Below the pieces are notes generated by a model. The model was not told the origin of the DNA. It saw nothing but the letters and a program-made list of their open reading frames with translations, and ran no database searches. Position numbers and translations under genes: made by a program. A stretch of 64,000 nucleotides of DNA, from the NCBI GenBank assembly GCA_947499955.1, contig CANMQI010000013.1, positions 1 through 64,000 of the forward strand. Reading direction: 5' to 3'. The stretch is from an uncultured Granulosicoccus sp. (lineage in GTDB: Bacteria > Pseudomonadota > Gammaproteobacteria > Granulosicoccales > Granulosicoccaceae). Shown here piece by piece: positions 34,781 to 44,276 of the stretch (within the stretch, counting starts at the first letter, position 1; each line of letters opens with the position of its first letter).

Positions 34781-35998
34781 ATGGCAAAGTCAGCAGCAAA
34801 AGCCCCCATCATGTTCGAGTGGGAGGGCAAGAACTCTTCCGGCCATAAACAGAAGGGCATGATATCCAGCCCGAGTGCTGACCTTGTCAAGGCGAAACTT
34901 CGCCGACAAGGCATCATTCCGTCGAAGATCAGAAAAAAACGCAGGGAATTCGGTGGCAAGCAGAAGATCGAAGCCGGTGATATCGCACTCTTTGCGCGAC
35001 AGTTGACCACCATGATGGGAGCGGGTGTTCCCATGGTGCAATCATTCGAGATCGTCGCTAATGGCATGGATAACAAGTCCATGCGGGATATGGTCAACGG
35101 CATCAAGGCAGAGGTCGAATCCGGTAGTAACCTGACCAATGCATTGCGCAAGTACCCTGATCAGTTCGATGAGCTGTTCTGCAGTCTGACCGAGGCTGGT
35201 GAGCAGTCCGGTACGCTGGAGACACTGCTCGGCGAGATTGCTACCTACAAGGAAAAATCCGAATCACTCAAGAAGAAGATCAAGAAAGCACTTTTCTATC
35301 CGGTAGCTGTATTGATTGTTGCATTCATCGTAACCGCCATTCTTCTGGTGTTCGTTGTACCTCAATTCGAGTCTCTGTTTGTCGGCATGGGCGGTGATTT
35401 ACCGGCGTTTACCAAGATGATTGTTACTGCTTCGGAATTCATGCAAAGCTGGTGGTATGTCATGTTCGGAGGAGTAGGACTGTTCGTCTGGGTTTTTGCG
35501 CAGGCGAAAAAGCGCTCAAAACCCTTTGCTGAACTGCTGGATAAACTGGCACTCAAGGCTCCGGTATTCGGTGACATTGTCGTCAAGGCGGCGACTGCAC
35601 GCTTCGCGCGCACGCTCGCCACCATGTCAAAGGCTGGTGTTCCGCTGGTTGAAGCCATGGAATCGGTAGCCGGTGTGGCGGGTAATTCAGTATTCGAAAA
35701 AGCGATTCTGAAGATGAAGGATGAAGCTGCCACCGGGCAGCGTCTGACAGCCTCGATCGAAAGCTCTGGCTTGTTTTCCAACATGGTTGTACAGATGGTT
35801 TCCATTGGTGAAGAGTCTGGCTCTATCGACGATATGCTTGCCAAGGTGGCTGACTACTATGAAGAAGAAGTGGACAATGCCGTCGACGCCATGACATCAC
35901 TGATGGAACCCATGATCATGGCTTTTCTCGGCGTGGTCATTGGTGGCCTGGTCGTTGGCATGTACCTGCCGATATTCAAGATGGGTGATGCATTCTAG
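34781..35998 (+). CDS. pilC: Type IV pilus inner-membrane platform protein PilC
   Basis: The 405-residue product has two GspF domains (about 70-195 and 273-395), each with the pattern FARQLTTMMGAGVPMVQSFEIVANG or FARTLATMSKAGVPLVEAMESVAGV. Three membrane helices are present: ALFYPVAVLIVAFIVTAILLVFVVP, the WWYVMFGGVGLFVWVFA segment and the C-terminal MEPMIMAFLGVVIGGLVVGMYLPIF. PilC couples the PilB motor to the growing pilus in the inner membrane. It follows pilB by 3 bases, and pilD comes 99 bases later after an inverted repeat. Confidence 0.97.
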   Translation: MAKSAAKAPIMFEWEGKNSSGHKQKGMISSPSADLVKAKLRRQGIIPSKIRKKRREFGGKQKIEAGDIALFARQLTTMMGAGVPMVQSFEIVANGMDNKSMRDMVNGIKAEVESGSNLTNALRKYPDQFDELFCSLTEAGEQSGTLETLLGEIATYKEKSESLKKKIKKALFYPVAVLIVAFIVTAILLVFVVPQFESLFVGMGGDLPAFTKMIVTASEFMQSWWYVMFGGVGLFVWVFAQAKKRSKPFAELLDKLALKAPVFGDIVVKAATARFARTLATMSKAGVPLVEAMESVAGVAGNSVFEKAILKMKDEAATGQRLTASIESSGLFSNMVVQMVSIGEESGSIDDMLAKVADYYEEEVDNAVDAMTSLMEPMIMAFLGVVIGGLVVGMYLPIFKMGDAF

Positions 35999-36039
35999 GC
36001 AATGTTTCGGATTGCTTGAATGCTCGACGAATCGATCGA

Positions 36040-36074
36040 TCTGTCACGTATTGGCAACGCTTTTGCGTGACAGA
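36040..36074. promoter_or_regulatory. Inverted repeat upstream of pilD
   Basis: TCTGTCACG (36040-36048) and CGTGACAGA (36066-36074) are a perfect 9-bp inverted repeat with a 17-base spacer containing TTTT. It ends 23 bases before the pilD ATG. Each arm holds TGTCA, the same core as the putative PilR sites before pilA, so it could be an operator; it might equally be a weak terminator-like hairpin after pilC. Confidence 0.45.
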
Positions 36075-36097
36075 CGTATTCCATCCATAATCCCCAC

Positions 36098-37012
36098 ATG
36101 ACCATTTTCGAACTATTTCAGTACAACTCCGCTGCATTCTATGGCGTCGTTGCTCTCGTCAGTCTGATGGTGGGCAGCTTCCTGAATGTGGTCATTCACC
36201 GTCTGCCCATCATGATGGAGCGATCCTGGCGTGAAGGCATGGAGGAGTTCGCAACGGTCAATGACGAGGGGGCTGCCACGGCAGCAACGGATTCTTCCTC
36301 CGTTGCAGACGCCACGGCGGAACCAGAGCCCTTCAATCTGGCCGTACCACGTTCAAGGTGCCCTGCCTGCGGGTCAGAGATAAAGGCCTGGCAGAACATC
36401 CCCGTCATCAGCTACCTGCTGCTTCGTGGCAAATGTGCCAACTGCCAGGCGCCCATCTCGGTCCGATACCCGATTGTCGAGTTCGTGACCATGGTGCTGT
36501 CCCTGATCGTTGCCTGGCATTTCGGGCCGACACCTCAGGCAGTACTGGGCATCGTTGTTACCTGGTTCTTCGTGTCCATGACCATGATCGACATCGATCA
36601 CCAGTTGCTACCCGATTCACTGACCCTGCCTCTCATGTGGATCGGCCTGCTGGCTGCATTGTCACCTGTCTTCACGGACCTGCAATCTGCCGTCATCGGA
36701 GCCGCTGCCGGCTATATGGTGCTTTGGCTTGTCTATCAGCTGTTTCGCATCGTCACCGGCAAGGAAGGCATGGGCTACGGTGATTTCAAGCTGCTGGCAG
36801 CCATTGGCGCTCTTCTCGGCTGGCAGGCTCTGCCGGTAGTAATACTGCTGTCCTCTCTGGTCGGTGCTGTCGTCGGTGTCGGCCTGATTGCCATGACCGG
36901 CCGAGACAGGAATATCCCGATCCCGTTCGGCCCCTACCTTGCGGCAGCCGGCTGGATAGCCATGTTGTGGGGGGATGGCCTGAGTCAGTGGTACTACGGA
37001 TTGCTTGGTTGA
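36098..37012 (+). CDS. pilD: Prepilin peptidase / N-methyltransferase PilD
   Basis: The 304-residue product is a bifunctional aspartic peptidase that cuts prepilins and methylates the new N-terminus. The N-terminal part has VGSFLNVVIHRLP and the zinc-type cysteines CPACG and CANCQ of the methylase domain. The two catalytic aspartates lie in DIDHQLLPD and in GYGDFKLLAAIGALLGW (GXGD motif). About eight membrane helices are visible. An insertion of about 30 residues rich in Ala, Glu, Ser and Thr (53-79) sits before the first cysteine pair. The substrates are the two pilins at 31.7-32.7 kb. coaE follows after one lipoprotein gene instead of directly as in Pseudomonas. Confidence 0.96.
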   Translation: MTIFELFQYNSAAFYGVVALVSLMVGSFLNVVIHRLPIMMERSWREGMEEFATVNDEGAATAATDSSSVADATAEPEPFNLAVPRSRCPACGSEIKAWQNIPVISYLLLRGKCANCQAPISVRYPIVEFVTMVLSLIVAWHFGPTPQAVLGIVVTWFFVSMTMIDIDHQLLPDSLTLPLMWIGLLAALSPVFTDLQSAVIGAAAGYMVLWLVYQLFRIVTGKEGMGYGDFKLLAAIGALLGWQALPVVILLSSLVGAVVGVGLIAMTGRDRNIPIPFGPYLAAAGWIAMLWGDGLSQWYYGLLG

Positions 37013-37057
37013 AGCATCCATTCGTACCAGAGCGCATCGATCGCTCGACTCAGCCCC

Positions 37058-37098
37058 GTTGAGCTGATAATCCGGAGTATCAGCCCTTCCAGCTCAAC
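37058..37098. other. Structured stem-loop downstream of pilD
   Basis: GTTGAGCT (37058-37065) pairs with AGCTCAAC (37091-37098). Inside, CTGATA (37064-37069) and TATCAG (37078-37083) form a second possible stem. No T-run follows, so it is not a standard terminator. It stands alone in the 192-base gap between pilD and the lipoprotein gene and could end or stabilise the pil transcript. Confidence 0.4.
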
Positions 37099-37204
37099 AC
37101 AGATTCCAGACAGCCAGATCAGGGCTTACCGCGTCAGCAGACAATGTGACAACTCTGGCCGAGAACCTGCTAGTTCACATCGAGATCTTGAATTGGGCAG
37201 TTTA

Positions 37205-37777
37205 ATGAAGGCAAGAACACTGGCTCTGGTTGGGCTTTTGACCGCATCACTGAGCGCTTGTGGTGTGAGAGATGAAACCCTGAATACCAGTCAGAATGGA
37301 GATACAGACTCGGTCGTCACGGGTAGTACTGAAAACCCGACAACGGGCTCGGCCACTGGCGAAGAAGGTAATGGCAATGAAGTGCAACTCAGCTTCACGG
37401 ACGCCTACACAGGATTCTGGGAGAACGAGACTCGCAGCAGCTCTCTATCGACTGAAATCGTACGCATTACCTTCGGTGAGCTCTACTACCATATCGAGTC
37501 ATTCATTGATCAGTCCAGCGGTGCAGGGTCTGATGGCTTGAACTGCTACGTCACAGGTAATTTCAGCTTTGCGGTACCGAATGGCAATGGCCTTCGTCCT
37601 CCAGCCCAAGTAGACCTGACAGGAGGCTACTCGGAATGGACTCTTGAAGATGGCCAACTGCAGTCCAGTTCTTATGATGATGAAGGTGTACTGGTAAGCA
37701 ACAGTACAGGTACGGCGACACACAGTCGCGTATTCACAGGCTTGTCAGTGGGTGATCTGCAGGTCTGCGAAGAATAA
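37205..37777 (+). CDS. Small predicted lipoprotein of unknown function
   Basis: The ATG at 37205 gives 190 residues; the frame also has a TTG 12 bases earlier. A lipoprotein signal ends in LSAC with Cys19, followed by a Thr/Gly/Ser/Asn-rich linker to about residue 60. The globular part (about 60-185) contains alternating polar and hydrophobic stretches that suggest beta strands, and two cysteines (NCYVTG and LQVCEE), possibly a disulfide. I do not recognise the family. It lies between pilD and coaE, two genes usually next to each other, so it appears to be a lineage-specific insertion. Confidence 0.72.
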   Translation: MKARTLALVGLLTASLSACGVRDETLNTSQNGDTDSVVTGSTENPTTGSATGEEGNGNEVQLSFTDAYTGFWENETRSSSLSTEIVRITFGELYYHIESFIDQSSGAGSDGLNCYVTGNFSFAVPNGNGLRPPAQVDLTGGYSEWTLEDGQLQSSSYDDEGVLVSNSTGTATHSRVFTGLSVGDLQVCEE

Positions 37778-37856
37778 ACTGCCCAGGTAGCCTCCTATCG
37801 CCCACGACGAAACGCTATGATGGATCCACTCGGAGGCCTTGGCGAAACCACTTACC

Positions 37857-38468
37857 ATGCAACTTGTCGGACTGACTGGCGGCATAGCCAGTGGCAAATC
37901 CCTTGTTTCCAGCAGCTTCGAGCAACTGGGTATCCCGGTCATCGATGCCGACCTGCTGGCACGCGAGGTGGTCGAACCTGGCAGTCAGGGTCTGCAGGTC
38001 CTGGTATCGCACTTCGGCGCAAGCCTGCTCACCCCCGAAGGAGAGCTGAATCGTGCCGTTCTGCGGCACATCGTGTTTGCCGATCCGGCTGAACGAGAAT
38101 TCCTCGACAACACGCTCCACCCCCTGATCAGGCAGCTGTCCGATCAACGCATCAACGAGCTGACCCGACAGTCGCCCCCCTACATCATCTACGCCGTGCC
38201 CTTGCTATTCGAAACCGGTCAACAGAAACGGTTTGATCGTATCGTGGTGGTTGATGTACCCGAGTCCGTGCAAATGGCGCGACTGCTGCAGCGTGATGGT
38301 TCATCGACCAGCGAAGCCCGGGCCATTCTGGCCGCACAGGCAACACGCGAGGACAGATTGTCCATTGCCGATGATGTCATCGACAATGCCGGCAGTATTG
38401 AAGACACTCGCAAGCAGGTCCTGGCGCTGCATGAGCGATACCTTGCCACCCATGAGGGTTCTGCCTGA
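37857..38468 (+). CDS. coaE: Dephospho-CoA kinase
   Basis: The enzyme adds the 3'-phosphate to dephospho-CoA, the last step of coenzyme A synthesis. The P-loop GLTGGIASGKS is followed by DADLLAREVV, then LHPLIRQ and VPLLFETG, all typical of CoaE. From the ATG at 37857 it has 203 residues, matching the family start (MQLVGLTGG). A TTG at 37839 lies 2 bases after GGAGG and is in frame; neither start has ideal spacing, so the first six residues are uncertain. The enzyme is cytoplasmic. A 12-bp tandem repeat array follows the stop codon, and the convergent mutT gene ends at 38583. Confidence 0.95.
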   Translation: MQLVGLTGGIASGKSLVSSSFEQLGIPVIDADLLAREVVEPGSQGLQVLVSHFGASLLTPEGELNRAVLRHIVFADPAEREFLDNTLHPLIRQLSDQRINELTRQSPPYIIYAVPLLFETGQQKRFDRIVVVDVPESVQMARLLQRDGSSTSEARAILAAQATREDRLSIADDVIDNAGSIEDTRKQVLALHERYLATHEGSA

Positions 38469-38508
38469 AGCAGGTGCCAGGCTCCGCTGGCTCGCCGGGA
38501 CACAGGAA

Positions 38509-38565
38509 CGGCTTGCCGAATGGCTTGCCGAATGGCTTGCCGAACGGCTTGCCGCATGGCTCGCC
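38509..38565. repeat. 12-bp tandem repeat between coaE and mutT
   Basis: Four full units of (C/T)GGCTTGCCG(A/C)A (38509-38520, 38521-38532, 38533-38544, 38545-38556) and a 9-base partial unit run in a row in the 114-base gap between the convergent coaE and mutT stop codons. Units 2 and 3 are identical, the others differ by one or two bases. A related but less regular array occurs at 44839-44870. Confidence 0.93.
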
Positions 38566-38582
38566 ATCCAGAAGGCCGCAGC

Positions 38583-39005
38583 TTACGCCTGCGCCCCCGA
38601 ACTCGAGTTGGTCGCCTCGCCCACCAACTGATCAACGATCGGCTGATTGGCGTCGGGAAAAACCAGGCTGCCCAGATCCTGCAGCGTCACCCATTGCAAG
38701 CGCTGCCCTTCCACACCTTCAGGAACCCCCTCGAAGGCCAGCACATCCCAGAAGTGCAGTCTGACCTGCTTTTCAGGATATTCGTGTTCGATGATGGAAC
38801 GAGCCTGGCACTGCGTAGCGGTAATACCGATCTCTTCGCGAAGTTCCCGTATCAGGCCATCCTGCAAAGCTTCACCGGATTCCAGCTTGCCCCCGGGAAA
38901 CTCCCAACGGTTACCCTGATGCTGTCCGGGCTTGCGCAAGGCCACCAGCACCTGCTCCCTGGAGCTGCTGAAGATGACGCCGGCGACGACGTCGATGGTT
39001 TTCAT
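38583..39005 (-). CDS. mutT: 8-oxo-dGTP diphosphatase MutT
   Basis: From the ATG at 39005 the product has 140 residues and starts MKTIDVVAGVIF like other MutT proteins. The Nudix box is complete: GGKLESGEALQDGLIRELREEIG at about 38-60. The protein removes 8-oxo-dGTP from the nucleotide pool and so prevents A:T to C:G changes; the family also includes (di)nucleoside phosphate hydrolases, but the place next to secA is the classic mutT position. It is downstream of argJ (54 bases) on the same strand and ends against coaE. It is cytoplasmic. Confidence 0.93.
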   Translation of the reverse strand: MKTIDVVAGVIFSSSREQVLVALRKPGQHQGNRWEFPGGKLESGEALQDGLIRELREEIGITATQCQARSIIEHEYPEKQVRLHFWDVLAFEGVPEGVEGQRLQWVTLQDLGSLVFPDANQPIVDQLVGEATNSSSGAQA

Positions 39006-39059
39006 CGCCAGAGTCTCCAATGACCCGGAGGAGGCCTGACTATCAGGCCAACAGTGCCA

Positions 39060-40292
39060 TCAGGACCGATAATCGGCATTGATACTGACATAGTCGTGAG
39101 ACAGATCGCTGGTGTAGATCGTGGCGTCGGCCGTGCCACGGGCCAGGTCGACGGTGACGTCAATCTCCTCGCGAGCCATGACGGCAGCCCCACGCTCTTC
39201 GGTATAGCCTGGAGCAATTCCTGCCTTTTCGAAGGCCACGACGTCACCCAGTGACACGGTCACTTTCGAGGCGTCCAGAGAGTCGACACCGGCCTTGCCG
39301 ATGGCTGCCAGAAGCCGACCCACGTTGGCATCGCTGGCAAACATGGCCGTCTTCACCAGCGGTGAATTGGCAATGGAGTAGCCGACCAGCTTGCACTCGG
39401 CACTATCGCGACCACCCGTCACCTTGACGGTGATGAACTTGGTTGCACCTTCGGCATCGCGGATGATGGCCTGAGCAAGATCACTGCAGACTCGCGTCAA
39501 GGCGGCCTTGAATTCCGACCACTGCGGATGGCTGGCGTCCAGCGACTCGCCAACACCTGTCGCTACCAGCACACAGGCATCGTTGGTGGACGTATCACTG
39601 TCGACCGTAATGGAATTGAAGGAGACATCAACGGACTCTCGCAATGCCTGGTTCAGATCGTCTCCAGCAATGGCGGCGTCAGTGAAGACATAGCTCAGCA
39701 TGGTCGCCATGTTTGGCTGAATCATGCCGGCGCCTTTGGACATGCCGGTGATCGTCACGTCTTGTCCGTTGATGGTGACACTCTGCGAGGTCAGCTTTGG
39801 CTGCGTGTCGGTCGTCATGATGCCGCGGGCCGCCTCCTGCCATTGCGACAGTTCCAGTTCGGCAGCACCCTCGAGCATGCTGGCAGCACGTTCGATACCG
39901 GAGCGCATGATGTCGTCCGGCAACAGCTGCCCGATGACACCGGTGGAAAATGGCAATACCGCGTTTGTTCCCACCCCCAGTGCCGCAGCCAGTGCCTGAC
40001 AATGACCATTGGCCATGTCGATACCGGGCTGTCCGGTGCCAGCATTGGCATTACCGGAATTGATCAACAGGGCGCGTACCCGTCCCTGACATTCCTGCAA
40101 CTGCTGCTTTGCCACCGTGACAGGGGCTGCACAGAATGCACTCTGCGTGAATACCGCAGCGGTGACGGATGATTCAGCCAGACTGGCTACCACCATATCG
40201 GCACTGCCATTGGATTTCAGGCCCGCCACCAATGTGGCCAGCGTCACGCCCTTGACCGGCGTGGCAGCGGGCAGATTCAGATTGACAGGCAT
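39060..40292 (-). CDS. argJ: Ornithine acetyltransferase / N-acetylglutamate synthase ArgJ
   Basis: The 410-residue proenzyme transfers the acetyl group from N-acetylornithine to glutamate in arginine synthesis (recycling route); some members also use acetyl-CoA. The self-cleavage site is visible in KGAGMIQPNMATMLSYVFTDA, cut between Ala and Thr, with the Thr becoming the nucleophile of the beta chain. Other typical parts are INSGNANAGTG, STGVIGQLLP and EGATKFITVKVTGG. It is placed 3 bases after secA and before mutT, so the three probably share a transcript. It is cytoplasmic. Confidence 0.96.
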   Translation of the reverse strand: MPVNLNLPAATPVKGVTLATLVAGLKSNGSADMVVASLAESSVTAAVFTQSAFCAAPVTVAKQQLQECQGRVRALLINSGNANAGTGQPGIDMANGHCQALAAALGVGTNAVLPFSTGVIGQLLPDDIMRSGIERAASMLEGAAELELSQWQEAARGIMTTDTQPKLTSQSVTINGQDVTITGMSKGAGMIQPNMATMLSYVFTDAAIAGDDLNQALRESVDVSFNSITVDSDTSTNDACVLVATGVGESLDASHPQWSEFKAALTRVCSDLAQAIIRDAEGATKFITVKVTGGRDSAECKLVGYSIANSPLVKTAMFASDANVGRLLAAIGKAGVDSLDASKVTVSLGDVVAFEKAGIAPGYTEERGAAVMAREEIDVTVDLARGTADATIYTSDLSHDYVSINADYRS

Positions 40293-40295
40293 GGC

Positions 40296-43085
40296 TCAGC
40301 CCAACTTGCCGTGACAGTTCTTGAACTTCTTGCCAGAACCACAAGGGCAAGGCTCGTTGCGTCCCACCTTGGGCATATCACGCCTGACCGGCTGGCTGGG
40401 AGCTGCAGACTCATCCGCTTCCGCACTGGCCGCTTCTCTGGCTGCCGCGGCAGATGCCACAGCCGCATCGCCGACAGCGTCGGAGTCGTCTGCCAGAGCA
40501 CTGGCCACTTCCCGATGCTCATAGCTGACCTGAGTCGACTGTGATGGCGCCTGTCGCGCAGCGGCCTGGGCTTGTGCTTCTTCCACTTGCTCGGCGCTAC
40601 GAACCTGTACCTTGCTCAGAACCGTGACAACCTGGTTCTTGTACTCACTCAGCATGGTGGTGAACAGCTCGAACGCTTCGCGCTTGTATTCCTGCTTGGG
40701 ATTCTTCTGCGCATAACCACGCAGGCCGACACTCTGGCGCAGGTAGTCCATGCCTGCCAGATGCTCCTTCCAGCTGTCATCCAGCGCCTGCAGAGCCACA
40801 TAGCGTTCGAAGTTACGCAAACCTTCGGCCCCTGCGGTCGCTTCCTTGTTGTCGTAGTCTTCCACCAGCGTTGTCATGATGCGGGTGGTGATGTCCTCTT
40901 CAGGCAGATTCGGCTCAGCCTCCAGCCAGGCCTTTACATCGATATCCTGATTGGTCATGGTCTTGAGTTCATCTCGCAGACCGTCAAGGTTCCACGCTTC
41001 CGCCAGAGATCCTGGTGGCACGTAGCGCGTCACCAGCTCGGGGATGATCTCCTCTCGCAGCTCATCCACCAGATCCCGCATGTTCTCGGTTTCCATGAGC
41101 TCGTTACGTTGCTCGTAGACCACCTTGCGCTGGTCATTGGCGACATCATCGTATTCCAGCAGATTCTTGCGCATGTCGAAGTTGTGACCTTCCACCTTGC
41201 GCTGTGCGTTCTCGATGGCCTTGGTCACCCAGGGATGCTCGATGGCCTCGCCCTCTTCCATGCCCAGCTTCTGCATCAGATTGCTGACGCGTTCGCTGGC
41301 GAAGATCCGCATGAGACTGTCTTCGAGTGACAGATAGAAACGGGTGGAACCCGGATCACCCTGACGACCAGATCGACCCCGCAGCTGATTATCGATTCGA
41401 CGAGATTCGTGACGTTCGGTACCGATGATATGCAGACCGCCAGACTTGAGGACTGCATCATGTCGCTCCTGCCAGCCGCTTTTCACCGCAACGGAGTCCT
41501 TGTCACCTTCGGCCGCCGTGAGCATCGCTGCAAGCTCGGCTTCGAGGCTGCCTCCCAGCACGATATCGGTACCACGACCCGCCATGTTGGTGGCGATGGT
41601 AACCGCGCCTGGTCGACCGGCGTTTTCGATGATGTTGGCTTCACGCTCATGCTGCTTGGCGTTGAGCACTTCATGCTTGATGTCTTTCTGCTTCAACAGA
41701 CCCGACAGATATTCGGACGTTTCGATGGACGTCGTACCCACCAGCACCGGTTGCTGGCGTTTGGCACAATCCTCGATATCCTCGATGATGGCGTCGTACT
41801 TCTCACGCTGAGTCAGGAACACCAGATCGGCCTTGTCATCCCGCACCATGGGACGATGCGTGGGAATGACGACGACTTCCAGGCCGTAGATGGACTGGAA
41901 TTCGAAAGCTTCGGTATCAGCCGTACCGGTCATGCCGGCCAGCTTGTTGTACAGCCGGAAGTAGTTCTGAAAAGTGATGGATGCCAGCGTCTGGTTCTCA
42001 CGCTGGATGGTGACCCCTTCCTTGGCTTCGATAGCCTGGTGCAGACCTTCGGACCAGCGCCTGCCCGGCATGGTACGGCCAGTGAACTCGTCAACGATCA
42101 CGATCTGATCGTTCTTGACGATGTAGTCGATATCCTTCTGATAGATGGCGTGCGCACGCAGAGCCGCATTCAGATGGTGCAGAACCGCGATATTCGCCGG
42201 ATCGTACAGGCTGGCATCTTCCTGCAGAATGCCTTCTTCGATCAATACTTCTTCCACCCTCTCCATGCCGGCTTCGGTCAGATGGACCTGCTTGCCTTTT
42301 TCATCGACCGAATAATCACCTTCGCTCTCTTCATCGGCGGCCCGATTGAGCCTGGGGACCACGGCATCCAGCTTGCCGTACAGTTCACTGTCGCCATCGG
42401 CAGGGCCGGAAATGATCAGCGGCGTACGCGCCTCATCGATCAGGATGGAATCCACTTCATCGATGATGGCGTAGTTCAGGCCACGCTGCACCCGCTGCTC
42501 GGGGGTGTGAGCCATGTTGTCACGCAGGTAATCGAACCCGAATTCATTGTTCGTACCGTAGGTGATATCGCAGGCATAGGCCGCGCGACGGTCATCGGTG
42601 GACAGGCCACCGACAATGACACCGACTGACAAGCCCAGAAAACCGTAGAGCTTGGCCATCCACTCAGAGTCACGCTGCGCCAGGTAGTCGTTGACGGTAA
42701 TGACGTGCACGCCCTTGCCCGTCAGAGCATTGAGATAGACTGCGGTGGTCGCCACCAGAGTCTTGCCCTCACCGGTACGCATCTCGGCGATCTTGTTGTT
42801 GTTCAGGACCATACCGCCGATGAGCTGCACATCGAAGTGCCGCATGCCCAACGCCCGTTTACCGGCCTCGCGAGTGACTGCAAAGGCTTCCGGTAACAGG
42901 TTGTCGAGCGATTCGCCCTGCTCGAGGCGTTCGCGAAACTCGACAGTCTTGGCGGCCAGTTCTTCATCGGACAAAGACTGCAGGCCAGACTCCAGATCGT
43001 TGATAGCCGCGACGTTCTTGCTCAGACGTTTGACGGTGCGATCATTACTGCTGCCGACGAGTTTCTTGACCAGATTAGCTAACAT
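40296..43085 (-). CDS. secA: Preprotein translocase ATPase SecA
   Basis: The 929-residue motor pushes unfolded proteins through SecYEG. The first nucleotide-binding fold has [20 protein letters not shown] (Walker A) and [21 protein letters not shown] (DEAD-like box). The preprotein cross-linking domain and the second fold with [14 protein letters not shown] and [13 protein letters not shown] follow. A linker rich in Ala, Ser and Glu (about 840-905) leads to the C-terminal zinc site [19 protein letters not shown], which binds SecB and phospholipid. It is downstream of the M23 peptidase gene (132 bases) on the same strand. Confidence 0.98.
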   Translation of the reverse strand: MLANLVKKLVGSSNDRTVKRLSKNVAAINDLESGLQSLSDEELAAKTVEFRERLEQGESLDNLLPEAFAVTREAGKRALGMRHFDVQLIGGMVLNNNKIAEMRTGEGKTLVATTAVYLNALTGKGVHVITVNDYLAQRDSEWMAKLYGFLGLSVGVIVGGLSTDDRRAAYACDITYGTNNEFGFDYLRDNMAHTPEQRVQRGLNYAIIDEVDSILIDEARTPLIISGPADGDSELYGKLDAVVPRLNRAADEESEGDYSVDEKGKQVHLTEAGMERVEEVLIEEGILQEDASLYDPANIAVLHHLNAALRAHAIYQKDIDYIVKNDQIVIVDEFTGRTMPGRRWSEGLHQAIEAKEGVTIQRENQTLASITFQNYFRLYNKLAGMTGTADTEAFEFQSIYGLEVVVIPTHRPMVRDDKADLVFLTQREKYDAIIEDIEDCAKRQQPVLVGTTSIETSEYLSGLLKQKDIKHEVLNAKQHEREANIIENAGRPGAVTIATNMAGRGTDIVLGGSLEAELAAMLTAAEGDKDSVAVKSGWQERHDAVLKSGGLHIIGTERHESRRIDNQLRGRSGRQGDPGSTRFYLSLEDSLMRIFASERVSNLMQKLGMEEGEAIEHPWVTKAIENAQRKVEGHNFDMRKNLLEYDDVANDQRKVVYEQRNELMETENMRDLVDELREEIIPELVTRYVPPGSLAEAWNLDGLRDELKTMTNQDIDVKAWLEAEPNLPEEDITTRIMTTLVEDYDNKEATAGAEGLRNFERYVALQALDDSWKEHLAGMDYLRQSVGLRGYAQKNPKQEYKREAFELFTTMLSEYKNQVVTVLSKVQVRSAEQVEEAQAQAAARQAPSQSTQVSYEHREVASALADDSDAVGDAAVASAAAAREAASAEADESAAPSQPVRRDMPKVGRNEPCPCGSGKKFKNCHGKLG

Positions 43086-43217
43086 GAATACCGACCTTAG
43101 ATGGCAGCGCTTGGCTGCAGTTGCGCACCGGCAATGGTTGCGGGTGCTCTAGTACGTGCCATGCCGCCCATGGCATGGACTCTTATTATTACATTTAACC
43201 CGTGCTGCTCGTCAGCT

Positions 43218-44276
43218 TCATCGAATGTAAAGCTGTGGGTCAAGCGATCGGCCGTTGTGTCTGACCTCGACATGCACGTGCGTTCCAGTGGAACGTCCGG
43301 TAGAACCCATGGTGGCGATGGTCTGTCCCTTGCTCACGCGCGCACCCAATGGCACCAGATTGGAGTGGTTATGCGCATAGCGCGTCCGATAACCGTCCGG
43401 ATGTTCCAGTTCCACCAGATTGCCATAACTGCCATTCTTGCCTGAATAGGTCACGACTCCATCTGCCAGCGCCATGATACGACTGCCGGGCTTGCCCCCC
43501 ATGTCCAGTCCATGGTGCAGCTGACGACGCCCTGTGAGCGGATTGACACGATAGCCGTAACGCGAACTGACATGTGCATCGACCACCGGTAACCCGGAAA
43601 CCCTGAAATCATGCGCCAGACGTCGATCGCGGTACACGCTCGCCACCCTGGCAGCCTGTTCGGAAATATGGACGAGGTTCCGTTTTACAAGCGGCAATGA
43701 CTCTTCCAGTGACCCTGGAGTCGAGATCAGCGATGCACGCGTGGAGCCGAATTGTTCATTGTCGAACCAGAGTCGTGAGGTTTCCGATTCATCCGCGGGT
43801 GAGGATTTGCCGTCAACATGAATATCGGTAACACTCTTCAGCTCGTTGTCGATGTCCGATTCCGGCTGCAGCGGACTGAAATCCATATCCAGATCAAACT
43901 CCCCTTCGTCCAGCTGCGCAACATCGGCCAGGCGAAGAAACAGCACACGCAGGCTGACGATTTCTGCCTGCACTCTACCCAGCTCTCTGGCCAACAACCA
44001 CTGTGTTCGTGTCGCATCCTCCTTGTTATCCTGTGTGCCGGCTGCCGCCAGATCCGGCAGACTGAGCTCATCGGCATGGGCCGAGGACAGGGGCCACTGC
44101 TGATGCATCGCCAAGGCATAGCCCAGCGCACCACTACCGGCGACAAGACACAGCAACATCAGTGTTGGAGCAATACACGAGCCGTGTTTTAATCTCCACA
44201 GTGCGATCCTGGCCAGCCGCAGGCGCAGCGCCATCGGCAAGAACCTGATCCTTCTGCGCGTAGAGATTGTATTCAT
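43218..44276 (-). CDS. M23-family peptidase, membrane anchored, upstream of secA
   Basis: From the ATG at 44276 the product has 352 residues. A basic N-terminus and one membrane helix (about 35-55, PTLMLLCLVAGSGALGYALA) anchor it. The C-terminal LytM/M23 domain has HHGLDMGGKPGSRIMALADG and GTHVHVEVRHNG with the zinc His and Asp residues intact (HHGLD, HVH). The target would be peptide cross-links in the wall, so it is probably periplasmic. The start is uncertain: an ATG at 44234 would also keep the helix. The start codon overlaps that of the divergent dciA gene. The same gene order (dciA, M23, secA) occurs in pseudomonads. Confidence 0.9.
   Translation of the reverse strand: MNTISTRRRIRFLPMALRLRLARIALWRLKHGSCIAPTLMLLCLVAGSGALGYALAMHQQWPLSSAHADELSLPDLAAAGTQDNKEDATRTQWLLARELGRVQAEIVSLRVLFLRLADVAQLDEGEFDLDMDFSPLQPESDIDNELKSVTDIHVDGKSSPADESETSRLWFDNEQFGSTRASLISTPGSLEESLPLVKRNLVHISEQAARVASVYRDRRLAHDFRVSGLPVVDAHVSSRYGYRVNPLTGRRQLHHGLDMGGKPGSRIMALADGVVTYSGKNGSYGNLVELEHPDGYRTRYAHNHSNLVPLGARVSKGQTIATMGSTGRSTGTHVHVEVRHNGRSLDPQLYIR
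44165..44193 (+). promoter_or_regulatory. Candidate dciA promoter inside the M23 gene
   Basis: TTGGAG (44165-44170), 17 bases and TTTAAT (44188-44193) match 4 of 6 and 5 of 6 consensus bases. The RNA would start near 44200 and give dciA a 75-base leader. It is located within the coding sequence of the opposite-strand M23 gene, as required by the overlap of the two start codons. Confidence 0.5.

Noticed and set aside
41409..42629. Plus-strand frame of 406 codons opposite secA
   Set aside because: It lies wholly inside secA, which is certain from its motifs. The translation resembles no protein and is a typical antisense shadow.
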